DNA of 64,000 bases from Paraburkholderia caffeinitolerans (lineage in GTDB: Bacteria; Pseudomonadota; Gammaproteobacteria; Burkholderiales; Burkholderiaceae). The stretch lies in the NCBI RefSeq assembly GCF_902859945.1, contig NZ_CADIKL010000010.1:124001-188000 (forward strand). The letters are read 5' to 3'. How positions within the stretch are numbered: the stretch's first letter is position 1; each line of letters begins with the position of its first letter. This document shows positions 1-8,823 of the stretch, one piece after another. A program made the translations under genes and the position numbers. The notes below the pieces were generated by a model. It was not told the origin of the DNA. It did not search any database and saw nothing but the letters and a program-made list of their open reading frames with translations.

Positions 1-567
1 GAAGCCCCGCCGTCCAGGGTCTCCTGCACGCCTAAATAGCGCATCCCCACGATGGCGTCGATGTTGCCCCACGGCCTCTGCACCACGGTACGGCCGCCGC
101 CCACCTGAATCAACTGGCCCTTCAGGCTCGTTTCGAAGTCGCTTTGCGTGCCGGCCGAACCGAGCGAGTTGCTGAACGTGTTGACGTTGCTCCTATGCTG
201 GCCGAACTTCAGGAAGATCATGTCGCCAAAAACGCTCCACTCCCCTTTGCGTGCTTCGCCTTGCAAAAACATCGCGAAGCGCAAGTTCTCCAGATAGTTA
301 TACGGCCCGGTAGAAGCGTCGGCGCCGCCGCCAGGCAGCGTGAAGCGCATCGTGCCGCCCACGTTCGGCAGCCACAAATAAGGGGTAATCGCGAACTGCC
401 AACCCGTTCCTGCATCGATGGGCGCGGGAGCCGGAGCCGCCGGGAGTGAATCCGCCGTGGCGGGATTGACTGAAGCTGGATTTGCCGGAGCCACATCCGC
501 AGCAAAAGCCGGCGCGCAAACGCCGCCAATCAAACAAGCGGCAATCAAGTTGGCAGTACGACTCATG
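1..567 (-). CDS. Outer-membrane beta-barrel protein (3' end outside window)
   Basis: The leftward reading frame stays open from an ATG at 567 to the window edge, so only the first 189 residues are present. It opens with a signal peptide ending near APAFA, followed by a Pro/Ala-rich linker. Alternating hydrophobic strands such as WQFAITPYLWLPNVGG and LRFAMFLQGEARKGEWSVFGDMIFLKFG follow, a pattern typical of small porin-like barrels annotated as outer membrane protein in Burkholderiales. A purine-rich GGCGGAG lies just before the ATG. It faces the BamA/TamA-like gene across a ~310 bp divergent region. The exact family cannot be fixed without the C-terminus. Confidence 0.7.
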
Positions 568-783
568 AAACGCTCCGCCTTGTCATAATGAGCCAACTTT
601 TCAATACCATCCGCGTTCTCCATTCCCATTGCATTTGCCATTGCTCCACTTTCTCGGGAGCCTAAATAGGCGTAGAAGCTAGCATGAACCGCGCGATTTG
701 ACTGGCCCGCCAAAAAAAATGCAACACCCCTGAACGCCCGCCAGATCGCCAAAGCCTTGTCGCGTGTACGATGCAAGCACGCA

Positions 784-825
784 TTGCCCAAAAGGGCGGG
801 CGCATTGCCCCGAATACCAATGGCG
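784..825 (+). repeat. Intergenic element copy A (dyad plus GAATACC box)
   Basis: One of eight related copies in the window. Read toward the downstream gene, the full element is a dyad TTGCCC-N4-GGGCAA, a 4-10 nt spacer, then a box close to TTGCCCCGAAYNCCTATGG. Here the dyad arms are TTGCCC and GGGC around AAAA (784-797) and the box is at 805-823, with CCAATGG instead of CCTATGG. The element lies about 60 nt before the start of the BamA/TamA-like gene and points at it. The rest of the 568-879 divergent region shows nothing else recognisable. The function is unknown: a triple half-site operator or a transcribed hairpin both fit. Confidence 0.6.
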
Positions 826-879
826 TTTCAGTGCACAATCGTTCGACGCTTTCCAATTATTTGCGTCCATGGCGATGGC

Positions 880-2127
880 ATGCGAAATATGCATCCAGAC
901 AAGAGCACACAGAAATTGGCCACCAGGAATCCGCGCGTCTCCCGCAAGCTGCGGCTGCTATCGCCGTTGCTGCTCGCCATCGCCACGCTCGCGCACGGCG
1001 CAGACGACACGTTCCGCTCCAGGTTCTTCGATCCTGAAGACGGCCAATTCGACCTCAGCGAAATGCTTCTGCACCACAAGGGCGTGCTGCCGGTTCCGAC
1101 CATCATCACGGAGCCCGCGATCGGCTACGGCTTCGGGCTCGGGCTGCTCTATTTCACCTCGGCCGCCGCCAAGGCGGACGAAAAAAAGGCCATGGGCACG
1201 GATAGCGCCGCCGGCGCCGACACCGGCGAAGCGGACGACACCGCCGACTCGCAGCCCGATAAGATGAAGCCGCCCAACATCACGGGCGTGGCCGGCATGT
1301 ACACGAATACCGACAGTTGGGCCGCCGGCCTCCTGCACTTTCACACGTGGGACGATGACCATATCCGTTATCTCGGCGTGCTCGGCAAGATCGATTTGCA
1401 CCTGAACTACTATGGGCCGCGCGAGAACGCGAACGCGTACCAGTTGAGCGGCCTCGGCACGGTCCAGCAACTGTTGTTCCGGCTCGGCGACAGCCCATGG
1501 TACGTCGGACCTCGCTACACCTTTTTCAACGCGACATCGCGCTTCGATGGCGCCGTTCCCGACACCATCCGCAATTTCGAGCGCACCCTGAATGTCGGCA
1601 AGGGCGGCATCGTCGTCGACTACGACACGCGCGACAATATTTTCTATCCGCGCAGCGGCACCTATGCGGAACTCGAAGCCGAGATCGCGCGCGGCGCGCT
1701 CGGCAGCGACCGCTCATTCGAAATGGAAGCCCTGAGGGGCTATCACTGGATTCCGTTCTCGTCGAAATGGGTGCTCGGGCTGCGCGCCGACACGGGCTTC
1801 TCGCAAGGCGATATTCCGTTCTTCGCACAGCCCTACGTGAAATTGCGCGGCGTTTCGCAGGCCAAGTTCCAGGACAGCAATCAGCTGACCGCGGAACTGG
1901 AACTGCGCTATTACCTCACGCCGCGCTGGTCGGTGCTCGGCTTCGGCGGTGTCGGGCGGGCCTATGGCAACCTGCACTCGTTTTCCGATGCCCCCACGGC
2001 CTTTGGCGTCGGCACGGGTTTTCGCTACCTGATTGCGCGCAAGCTCGGTCTTACGATGGGTATCGACATCGCGCACGGCCCCGGCCAGAACGCGTTCTAT
2101 ATCCAGGTCGGCAGCGCATGGCGCTGA
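880..2127 (+). CDS. BamA/TamA-family surface antigen (D15-type) outer-membrane protein
   Basis: The protein has about 415 residues. It carries a signal peptide (hydrophobic LLSPLLLAIATLAHG, cleavage near residue 40) and no visible POTRA repeats. The C-terminal half has the hallmarks of the BamA/TamA 16-strand barrel: VDYDTRDNIFYPRSG, then a YVKLRGV stretch, and a terminal VGSAWR strand. An acidic low-complexity loop rich in Ala/Asp/Gly sits near residues 100-130. Starts at 880 and 889 are both possible; an in-frame upstream extension to 757 would put a non-signal sequence before the signal peptide and is unlikely. Being POTRA-less, it is more likely a stand-alone member of the family than an essential insertase. 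Intergenic element copy A lies just upstream. It converges on the next gene. Confidence 0.8.
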   Translation: MRNMHPDKSTQKLATRNPRVSRKLRLLSPLLLAIATLAHGADDTFRSRFFDPEDGQFDLSEMLLHHKGVLPVPTIITEPAIGYGFGLGLLYFTSAAAKADEKKAMGTDSAAGADTGEADDTADSQPDKMKPPNITGVAGMYTNTDSWAAGLLHFHTWDDDHIRYLGVLGKIDLHLNYYGPRENANAYQLSGLGTVQQLLFRLGDSPWYVGPRYTFFNATSRFDGAVPDTIRNFERTLNVGKGGIVVDYDTRDNIFYPRSGTYAELEAEIARGALGSDRSFEMEALRGYHWIPFSSKWVLGLRADTGFSQGDIPFFAQPYVKLRGVSQAKFQDSNQLTAELELRYYLTPRWSVLGFGGVGRAYGNLHSFSDAPTAFGVGTGFRYLIARKLGLTMGIDIAHGPGQNAFYIQVGSAWR

Positions 2128-2156
2128 CGACCCGTGCGCGGGATTCTGTGTTGCAT

Positions 2157-2969
2157 TCAGTGCTGCGGTTTGCCTTCGGGGAACAGGAACGTCACGATCA
2201 TGCGCGCGCCCCAGCCATGCGGCCCGCTGTCCGGGCTTGCTGCCCAGTACCGCACGCCCGCGCCAATGCTCACGGGTTGCCCGCCGATCTTCAGCAGCTT
2301 GCTCACAGTCCCGTTGATGGGTGTAGACCAGCGGTGACGCTCCCAGTCATAGCTCGACTCGGTATTCAGCCCGAAGGTCCACGCATCGGCCGTGGTGTAG
2401 TTCAGGAACGGCTGGATGAACGTCGAGCTCACACCGGGCCGGTTGCCGTCGCCGGCGAACGACCAGACGTGATTCGCCAATGCGCCATAGGTCCAACCAT
2501 GGTTCTGCCACAGCAGCACCGCCGTGGGGCCGGCGCCCCACTTGCCGCCGCCCAGCAGATTGTCCGTGGCCGTGGGCACCAGCAGCGCAGGACCGACGCC
2601 CCAGATCAGGCCGCCCGGCCCCGGCTTTTGCGGCGAGAAAAAGAAGCTTTGCAGCGTATCGCCGAGCCCCGTCTGCGATCCCGCTCCAGGCACCACGTCA
2701 TGCTGGGACGCCATCGGGAGAATCGTGCGGGAAATGAGATTCCAGTCCGCGTTCAAGTGAAACGGAATGACCGGTTGGACATTGACGTAGTATTTGTCGC
2801 CGTCGCGGGCAGGACCGATATTCGAATCGTAATTGAATTGCAGCGGCGCGCTGATCAACGCCGCGACGGGATTACTCAACTGCTTGGCAAGATCTTCATC
2901 GCTTTGTGCAAATGCGGACGCGCTGGCCAACGCCGCAACCATGAGGGCTGCGGTTTTTTTCTTCATCAT
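2157..2969 (-). CDS. Outer-membrane transporter-like protein (neuromedin U-type annotation)
   Basis: The protein has 270 residues, with an MMKKKTAALMVAALASASAFA signal peptide. The mature part is rich in aromatic-ended beta strands (WNLISRTILPM, LGDTLQSFFFSP, GGLIWGVGPALLVPTATD, WGARMIVTFLFPEGK). It resembles proteobacterial proteins often labelled transporter or neuromedin U, and the MetA-pathway phenol degradation outer-membrane family. The start is at one of two adjacent ATGs (2969 or 2966) behind a GAAGAA. Substrate is unknown. Intergenic element copy B lies 61 nt upstream and points at this gene. Confidence 0.7.
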   Translation of the reverse strand: MMKKKTAALMVAALASASAFAQSDEDLAKQLSNPVAALISAPLQFNYDSNIGPARDGDKYYVNVQPVIPFHLNADWNLISRTILPMASQHDVVPGAGSQTGLGDTLQSFFFSPQKPGPGGLIWGVGPALLVPTATDNLLGGGKWGAGPTAVLLWQNHGWTYGALANHVWSFAGDGNRPGVSSTFIQPFLNYTTADAWTFGLNTESSYDWERHRWSTPINGTVSKLLKIGGQPVSIGAGVRYWAASPDSGPHGWGARMIVTFLFPEGKPQH

Positions 2970-3030
2970 TTCTTCAAACCTGCTTACAGTTTCACTGGTA
3001 GCGAAGTCTCGTACAATATTCAAGCCGCAA

Positions 3031-3071
3031 CCATTCGGGTTCGGGGCAATTCGAATATCCCAAGGGGAAAT
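3031..3071 (-). repeat. Intergenic element copy B
   Basis: On the minus strand the box reads TTGCCCCGAACCCGAATGG (3049 down to 3031), preceded by a weak dyad of TTTCCCC and GGG. The box ends 61 nt before the start of the neuromedin-like outer-membrane gene and points toward it. The divergent diguanylate cyclase gene starts on the other side at 3120. Confidence 0.5.
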
Positions 3072-3119
3072 TCACGCCCGCATTCAATCAGCCAGAAAGT
3101 CGAAACGCGCCTACGCCCC

Positions 3120-4949
3120 ATGCCCTCGTCGCCTCCCACGAATCACAGTTGGACGTTGCGTCCAGTCACGCGCGAATTATGGATGCGCAAGTTACTGGCC
3201 CTGCTGACGGTGCTGGTCGCGGCGAATACCTTCATTAACGCGTGGCAGTCGTGGCACGACTTTCGCGCCGCGGACCTGCAGGCCGCCGAACAACTCACCG
3301 CGCAAACCTCGCTGGTCGCGCGGCTCATCGAGGACCGCCTTCACGATCTCGACGGCATGATGTCGACTACCCAGGCGCTCGTCGACGAAGGCAAGGCTAC
3401 CAACGATGCGCTGAGCGATCTCACGCAAACGTTGAAGATGTCACTGGGCGACTCCTTGATTGCGGTATTCGATGCGAACGCTCGCGTGGTGGCCGCTTCC
3501 CGCCCCAACGCGCGCAACGAGATTCCCGGGTTCGACGCGATCTTCGCGCAGGTGCGCGCCGCTGCGTCCGCGCGGCTGTGGCTGCCAGTCGTGTGGGGCA
3601 ACCGTGGCGCGCTGGTGGTCGCCGAAAAGCACTTCAATGCGGCTGGCCAGTTCGATGCGCTCACCATCCATCTCGTGCCGCTCGAACAGCACATGTTCGA
3701 GAATGTGAAGCTGATTCCCGGCACTGCCCTGCTTCTGCGCGACAACGCGCTACGCGTCGTCGCGCGGATCCCGCAGGTGGAAGGGGTGGCCGTCGGGCAA
3801 CAAATCGATCGCGACGAGAATTCACGTGCTGGCCCGATCGAGGGCACGTTTTATGCACTGTGGCGGCGCGATCACACCGAGCGTCTCGTTGCACAGCAGA
3901 GAATCGGGCTCGGGTCGGACTCGGCGTACTGGACACTCGATCTGGGCTATGCCATCAGCACCTTCCGCGACAGCCTCTGGGCGAGCTTCTACATCAATCT
4001 TGGCGCCACGGCGCTCTTGCTCGTGATGCTGGCCGGCGGCTTTGTCCTGATTGGCCGGCAGAGGGACCTCAACAGCCGCGTGCAACGCCATGTGAGCACG
4101 ATTTCGACCATCGTGGAAAGCATGCCGACGCCCGTTGCCGTAGTCGATGCAAAGTCGCAGCGCATCCTGCTTGGCAATGACGCCTTGCTCGCCGTGTTCG
4201 GCACCCTGGCCGACAAGGGCCAGCCCTTTGCGCGCCTGCTGGTCGATGACGCGAACTGGGCGCGCATGCAAGTCGAGGACACCAAGGAGCCCGCGCCGTT
4301 CCAGACGCGTTCGGGCGTTCGCCACATGCTGGTTCACTGCACGAGACTTCCAGCGCTGGAGAACCCGGGCGACGGCGATCCGCTACTCGTGGTGCTCACC
4401 GACATCACCCATCAGCATCTGCTGCTCAAGCAACTGCAAACGGATGCGGACTTCGACCCGCTCACGGGGCTCGCCAATCGCCGTTACTTCGAAAAGGCCG
4501 CCGGGCAGGCGGTGGCGCATGCCCGGCGGCATCAACGCCCTCTTTCAGTGCTGGCGCTCGACCTGGATTATTTCAAGCGCGTGAACGACACGTGGGGCCA
4601 TGCGATTGGCGACCGCGTGCTCAAGGTGGCCTCGCAGGTGTTCGAGAACGCGCTGCGCGAAGACGACCTTGCCGCGCGCATCGGCGGCGAGGAGTTCGCC
4701 GCGATCTTGCTGGACACGCCTGAAGAGCGCGCCCACATGGTGGCCGAGCGGATTCGGCATGCGCTGCAGGACACGCCCATCGACCTCGATAATGGCGACA
4801 CGCTCACGCAAACCTTCAGCATCGGCATTGCCCGTTACGACGCAGCGGAAGACAGTCTCGAAGCCACGCTCAAGCGCGCCGACGCCGCGCTATACGCGGC
4901 GAAACACGCGGGACGCAACCGCGTTCAGCGCTGGAGTGCGGAGCTGTAA
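3120..4949 (+). CDS. Membrane diguanylate cyclase (periplasmic sensor-PAS-GGDEF)
   Basis: The protein has 609 residues. An N-terminal membrane helix (about 23-42) and a second one (about 280-305, INLGATALLLVMLAGGFVLIG) bracket a periplasmic sensing domain of roughly 240 residues, probably Cache-like. A PAS segment starts near VESMPTPVAVVDAKSQRILLG. The GGDEF domain runs from about 444 to the end with an intact GGEEF signature at 522-526. An RxxD inhibitory site (REDD, 513-516) lies five residues before it, so the enzyme should make c-di-GMP and be product-inhibited. An in-frame ATG at 3183 is an alternative start. Earlier in-frame sequence overlaps other genes and was not used. Confidence 0.9.
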   Translation: MPSSPPTNHSWTLRPVTRELWMRKLLALLTVLVAANTFINAWQSWHDFRAADLQAAEQLTAQTSLVARLIEDRLHDLDGMMSTTQALVDEGKATNDALSDLTQTLKMSLGDSLIAVFDANARVVAASRPNARNEIPGFDAIFAQVRAAASARLWLPVVWGNRGALVVAEKHFNAAGQFDALTIHLVPLEQHMFENVKLIPGTALLLRDNALRVVARIPQVEGVAVGQQIDRDENSRAGPIEGTFYALWRRDHTERLVAQQRIGLGSDSAYWTLDLGYAISTFRDSLWASFYINLGATALLLVMLAGGFVLIGRQRDLNSRVQRHVSTISTIVESMPTPVAVVDAKSQRILLGNDALLAVFGTLADKGQPFARLLVDDANWARMQVEDTKEPAPFQTRSGVRHMLVHCTRLPALENPGDGDPLLVVLTDITHQHLLLKQLQTDADFDPLTGLANRRYFEKAAGQAVAHARRHQRPLSVLALDLDYFKRVNDTWGHAIGDRVLKVASQVFENALREDDLAARIGGEEFAAILLDTPEERAHMVAERIRHALQDTPIDLDNGDTLTQTFSIGIARYDAAEDSLEATLKRADAALYAAKHAGRNRVQRWSAEL

Positions 4950-4980
4950 CCGTTTGATGCGCAGCGGACCGGAAGTCAAA

Positions 4981-6000
4981 TCAGAAACTGAGCGCGATCC
5001 CGAGCGACGCGCCCGACACATTCTGGCCGAATGCGTAGCGCCCCACGATGCGCAGCCGCGAAAACAGCTTCGTCACGGCCCCTGTATCGATCTCGAGACC
5101 GGCGCCGACCGAAGTCAAATGATTGAAGCCGAGAATATCGGCCTGGCTGCCGAGATAGGTCGAATGCGACAGTTCGAGCACGTAGCGCAGCGGCCGGTGC
5201 AGCACCAGGAGCCCCGTTGGCGCGCGCCAGCGTGCATAGAGATTGGTTGACTGCGCATTGGCCTCGCCTCGCACGGCAGTCGACGAGCCGAAGCTCTGCA
5301 GATAGATGTCCGTGTAGCGCAGTTCGAGATCGAACTCGTAAGGCTCTTTGCGCGGGTACCAGCCGAGCATGAGCGAGCCGCCCAGACCATAGGCGCTCAG
5401 CGAGCCGTCCTTGATGAACTGGATGTTCTTGTCGATATGCCGGTTGATCAGGAACTGGGCCGCCGATGCATCGCTCACGACTTCGCCGAGCGAAAAATTG
5501 AAGATCGGCCGGATCACCAGAGTCTTGCTCTCGTTGAGCGGGAAATCCCAGCCGATGCCGCCCGTCGCGGCCACGTTGGTCCAGCGCGTCGGCAGTTGCC
5601 GCTGCTCCTTGCCGTCCGAGACGAGGAAGGTCGGGTCGTAGCGCGACCCGCCAATCGCGCCTTCCAGATAAAGCGGAAAGCTCTGGCTCAGCGTGAAGCC
5701 GCCGCCAAGCTGGGTCATGTTCAGCGCCGGGTTGCCCGTGTTGCCGTTGTTGATGCCCAGCGAGCTCGCGGTCAGATCCGGTGTGACCGTGTAGCTCAGC
5801 AGCGCGAGCACGGCGTTGGCGCGCTTTTGCACGTCGGGGCCGGTAAAGGTCGGCAGCGACGGCGCCGCTTGCGCCGTGGCCGCCACGGGGGCAAAGCTCA
5901 GCGCGCTCAATAGCAGAGCGGCGCCCGCAACTCGGACGCCATGCAGTCGCCCGCGCCGGGCGCGGGCCTGTCGAGAACCGCGTCTCGACCTCACGGACAT
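4981..6000 (-). CDS. Outer-membrane beta-barrel protein of unknown function
   Basis: The protein has 339 residues. It begins with a long arginine-rich n-region, then a hydrophobic AGAALLLSALSFAPVAATAQA signal. The mature protein shows repeated amphipathic strands (LGGGFTLSQSFPLYLEGAIGG, FDLELRYTDIYLQSFG, RLRIVGRYAFGQNVSGASLGIALSF) and ends in Phe, as many barrel proteins do. The ATG at 6000 has a strong AGGGGAG ribosome site eight bases upstream, so the in-frame extension to 6039 is rejected. No catalytic motif is visible. It converges on the diguanylate cyclase gene with a ~30 bp gap. Confidence 0.7.
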   Translation of the reverse strand: MSVRSRRGSRQARARRGRLHGVRVAGAALLLSALSFAPVAATAQAAPSLPTFTGPDVQKRANAVLALLSYTVTPDLTASSLGINNGNTGNPALNMTQLGGGFTLSQSFPLYLEGAIGGSRYDPTFLVSDGKEQRQLPTRWTNVAATGGIGWDFPLNESKTLVIRPIFNFSLGEVVSDASAAQFLINRHIDKNIQFIKDGSLSAYGLGGSLMLGWYPRKEPYEFDLELRYTDIYLQSFGSSTAVRGEANAQSTNLYARWRAPTGLLVLHRPLRYVLELSHSTYLGSQADILGFNHLTSVGAGLEIDTGAVTKLFSRLRIVGRYAFGQNVSGASLGIALSF

Positions 6001-6090
6001 GATGGTTTTCTCCCCTGAACACCCAAGCGGGCGCCACATCCTTTCAAGCCGAAAGACATGGCGGTGCCGCCCCTGCGCCGCATTGCGGCC

Positions 6091-6678
6091 TTACAGGTCC
6101 AAATGGGTGATCTTGGTGCCGGAGACCGAGAGGTCGCCCATCAAGCCGCTGTTCGTCAGCACAAAAACTTCGACCGGCTTGGTGGTGGTCGTGGTGTCGA
6201 TCTGGCCATTGGCGCCCATCTTCACGACGGCAACCGATGCGTCGCCGCCCGCCGACCAGCCCTTGGAGGCGCGGAATTTGTCGAGCGCGTCCTGCGTCAT
6301 GAACAGATAGACCACGGCCTTCGACTGCACGCCGAGGGTTGCGCCCACCGAAGCGGACGAGAGACCGTAGTAGCCCGTCGTGCTGCCGCCCACGCGCAGT
6401 GCGCCGTCGCCGTGCTCGCCGCCAATGCCGATGCCCGCCTGGATCACCTGCGGGAACACCAGCACGCCACGCGCCTTGCCTACGAGCTCGCGCGAGCCGG
6501 GCGCCGTTTGATAGAGACGCGAAAGCGTGCCGTCGACGCTCGCGTCGATGGACTGGCGGCGCGCTTCCGTGGAAGCCTGCGTCGACGACTGGCTGCCCGT
6601 GGTCGTGCAGCCGGCCAGCACGGTGCCCAGCACCCCGAGGGCAATCGAGGTCTTCAGCATGAAGAGACGTCCGCGCAT
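6091..6678 (-). CDS. Ysc84-family lipoprotein
   Basis: The protein has 195 residues with a lipoprotein signal ending in LAGC (Cys24). The mature part contains the SYLF/Ysc84-like core: GKARGVLVFPQVIQAGIGIGGEHGDG, TTGYYGLSSASVGATLGVQSK and VVYLFMTQDALDKF. Bacterial members are periplasmic or outer-membrane lipoproteins of unclear role. The ATG at 6678 has GGAG with a good spacing; the internal ATG at 6660 lacks a ribosome site. Intergenic element copy C lies 171 nt upstream. Confidence 0.85.
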   Translation of the reverse strand: MRGRLFMLKTSIALGVLGTVLAGCTTTGSQSSTQASTEARRQSIDASVDGTLSRLYQTAPGSRELVGKARGVLVFPQVIQAGIGIGGEHGDGALRVGGSTTGYYGLSSASVGATLGVQSKAVVYLFMTQDALDKFRASKGWSAGGDASVAVVKMGANGQIDTTTTTKPVEVFVLTNSGLMGDLSVSGTKITHLDL

Positions 6679-6849
6679 TTTTTCTCCGATATCAGGTGTG
6701 ATTGCTCAAGTCGTTGAACGCCGCTGAGGCGGCAAATCTGGCAGCATACGGGAATCGGGGCCAGCTGATTCGCAGGCGTTCCGCAAACGCGCGAAGGCGC
6801 TGCGCCCAAGCCCTTTATCCGGAAGTTTCGTATGCGCCGCCACACGATG

Positions 6850-6889
6850 CCATAGGGGTGCGGGGCAAAGCGGTTGCCCGAAAGGGCAA
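6850..6889 (-). repeat. Intergenic element copy C
   Basis: This is the cleanest dyad of the set: TTGCCC and GGGCAA perfectly paired around TTTC on the minus strand (6889-6874). It is followed by CCGC and a box reading TTGCCCCGCACCCCTATGG. It points to the Ysc84 lipoprotein. It sits in the 378 bp divergent gap 6679-7056. About 25 nt beyond the box, on the same strand, is ACGAAACTTCCGGATAAAG, which could be promoter sequence. Nothing else was recognised in the gap. Confidence 0.65.
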
Positions 6890-7056
6890 CACCCCTTCCC
6901 CAAGCCCGAATGGATACACTGTTGCAATAGGAAAACGATCAGGTCGGAGTCGCCTGCCTGACGCTAACAAAGCAGGTTACGAAGCAGGTAAAAAAGCCGG
7001 TAGCAACGCCTGCGCACTGCTCTTGCACTGCGCGCTTTGAGAGACTGGAATCCACC

Positions 7057-7470
7057 ATGTCGAACCACAACTCGACCGGCCAGGCCGGACGGGAAATTCA
7101 CCTGGCCGCCGCCCTCGGCGCGCTGTTGCTCGCGCTTGCATCGCCGCCCGCCTGGTCGGCACCCGGCGGCTTCCTCGAAAGCACGCCAATGAGCCAGCTC
7201 GACAAGAACGACATCGCCGCGCTCAACAGCACCGTGAGTGTGGTGCTGAACACGAAAGACGATGGCGAATCCATTCAATGGAGCCGCCCCGCCACCGCCG
7301 ATCGCGCCGAGGTGAGCGCAACCATCACGCCCGAGGGCACCTCGATCAAGAACGGGCGAACCTGCCGGTTCGTCGCCGTGACGGTCAATGCGGGACCCCA
7401 TGCGGTCAAGCTGCGCCCGCAGTTCTGCCGAACCACGCAAGCAGAGTGGGAGCTTCAAGGAGCGCAGTGA
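7057..7470 (+). CDS. Exported surface-antigen-like protein (RT0821/Lpp0805 type)
   Basis: The protein has 137 residues with a signal peptide (LAAALGALLLALASPPAWSA). The C-terminal part VVLNTKDDGESIQWSRP, SATITPEGTSIKNGRTCRF and AVKLRPQFCRTTQAEWEL resembles the C-terminal domain of small 17-kDa-type surface antigens, in which two Cys are conserved (both present here). There is no lipobox. A GGAATCC lies a few bases before the ATG. The gene stands alone between divergent and convergent neighbours. Function is unknown. Confidence 0.65.
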   Translation: MSNHNSTGQAGREIHLAAALGALLLALASPPAWSAPGGFLESTPMSQLDKNDIAALNSTVSVVLNTKDDGESIQWSRPATADRAEVSATITPEGTSIKNGRTCRFVAVTVNAGPHAVKLRPQFCRTTQAEWELQGAQ

Positions 7471-7519
7471 GATCAGGCGCCGCGTCGCACGGCGTCCACT
7501 GCAAGAAACAACACATGCT

Positions 7520-7553
7520 GCCCGGGGCCGCGCCATCCGGCATCGCCCCGGGC
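7520..7553. terminator. Stem-loop between convergent genes
   Basis: A 9-bp perfect stem, GCCCGGGGC (7520-7528) with GCCCCGGGC (7545-7553), sits between the stop codons of the surface-antigen-like gene and the porin. It has no T-tract. The position suggests a bidirectional transcription stop. Confidence 0.5.
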
Positions 7554-7570
7554 CAGGCTCAACCCGGCAC

Positions 7571-8713
7571 TCAGAACATGTGCCGCAGGCCCGCCATCAC
7601 GCCAAGCTGCGTGGTCTTCGCCGCGGCGCTCAAGCCCACGAAGCCCTGCAACTGCGCCCCAACCAGTCCGCCGCGATACATGGCGTAATCGCCTTCGATA
7701 TAAACATCCGTGGCACGCGACAGGTTGTAGTCGGCCAGCAACTGGAACTGCGTGGCGTTGCCATCGCCGCTCTGATTCTTGCCGTCTTGCAGCGTGCGCC
7801 ACATATTGGCCGCAACGTGCGTGTTATTGCCGAACTGGTGCGAGATGCCGCCGAAGAACATCTCACGCTCCGAGAACGTGTTGAACTTTAGCGCGGTCAG
7901 CTGAGGCGCCGAGAACGGTCCGTTCGGGTAGTTGCCCACGAAACCCTGGTCCTGGCGGTTCATGGCCCAGCCGAAGCTGGCCGTCGTATCGGCGAACGTA
8001 TACGAACCGCCCGCCGTCCACGCCTTGAAGTGCGCCGAGCTGTTCACGGCATCGCGCGTATCCAGATAGCCGGCCGCCAGCTTCAGCGGAAATGCCGGGA
8101 TGTACGTGAGCGACGCGCCGATCTGGCTGCCCGCGCCGAACGCGCCCGCCTGGCCGCCGAACGAATACGAAAGATCGACCGTCACGTCGCGCCAGCGCGC
8201 GATGTACTTGACCATGTTGCTGGACCACACGCCCTCGGCCATCGCGACTTCGGGGCGGAACTGATACACCGTCGGCAGCCAGGGCGAAGTCACGAAGGTC
8301 TTCAGCACGGCATCGGCGAGCGGATTGGTCTGGCGACCCATCGTGAGACGCCCGAAGTTGGGCGACACCAGCCCGACGTACGCGGTGTTGAAGAACGGAT
8401 AACCAGGATCGCTCATGCCCGAGTTCGGGAAAAAGCGGTTTTCGAGTTGGAACACCGCGCGATTGCCGCCACCGAGATCTTCGGAGCCAAGCATGCCCCA
8501 GTTGCTTTCGCTCAGGCCGCCGTTGGAAAGCTGGACCTTGCTGTCGCCGGCCGTGTCCGCATGCGTCGTATAGCGCACCGCTGTGTCGATCAAGCCATAC
8601 AGCGTAACCGACGATTGTGCATGGGCTGCAGCCGCTGCCCCGCTGAGCGCCACGGCAGCCGTGACGCGCGCCGCCGTTCGGCATTTATTTCGTAGTGCTT
8701 TTCTTTTAAGCAT
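7571..8713 (-). CDS. Gram-negative general porin (Burkholderia OmpC-like)
   Basis: The protein has 380 residues. After a signal peptide ending AAAHAQ it begins SSVTLYGLIDTAVRYTTH, the classic first strand of beta-proteobacterial trimeric porins. It contains GSEDLGGGNRAVFQLENRF and NTAYVGLVSPNFGRLTMGRQ, and ends GVMAGLRHMF with the terminal Phe needed for outer-membrane assembly. It is the last gene of the leftward dioxygenase / dehydrogenase / MFS / porin series. It may supply outer-membrane uptake for the same substrate, though the 110 bp gap before it could hold its own promoter. Confidence 0.93.
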   Translation of the reverse strand: MLKRKALRNKCRTAARVTAAVALSGAAAAAHAQSSVTLYGLIDTAVRYTTHADTAGDSKVQLSNGGLSESNWGMLGSEDLGGGNRAVFQLENRFFPNSGMSDPGYPFFNTAYVGLVSPNFGRLTMGRQTNPLADAVLKTFVTSPWLPTVYQFRPEVAMAEGVWSSNMVKYIARWRDVTVDLSYSFGGQAGAFGAGSQIGASLTYIPAFPLKLAAGYLDTRDAVNSSAHFKAWTAGGSYTFADTTASFGWAMNRQDQGFVGNYPNGPFSAPQLTALKFNTFSEREMFFGGISHQFGNNTHVAANMWRTLQDGKNQSGDGNATQFQLLADYNLSRATDVYIEGDYAMYRGGLVGAQLQGFVGLSAAAKTTQLGVMAGLRHMF

Positions 8714-8823
8714 TTCTTCCCCGTCAAGACTTTGAGATTATTGGCTGGCGCCGATTTAAATGGAATAGCGTATTGGACGCATATAGCGCAAATAGCGTCC
8801 AGACAATGTGGTTATGCGTATCT

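Noticed and set aside
1497..3119. Diguanylate cyclase extended upstream in frame
   Set aside because: The extension covers the end of the BamA/TamA-like gene and the whole neuromedin-like gene on the other strand; the membrane sensor starts naturally at 3120.
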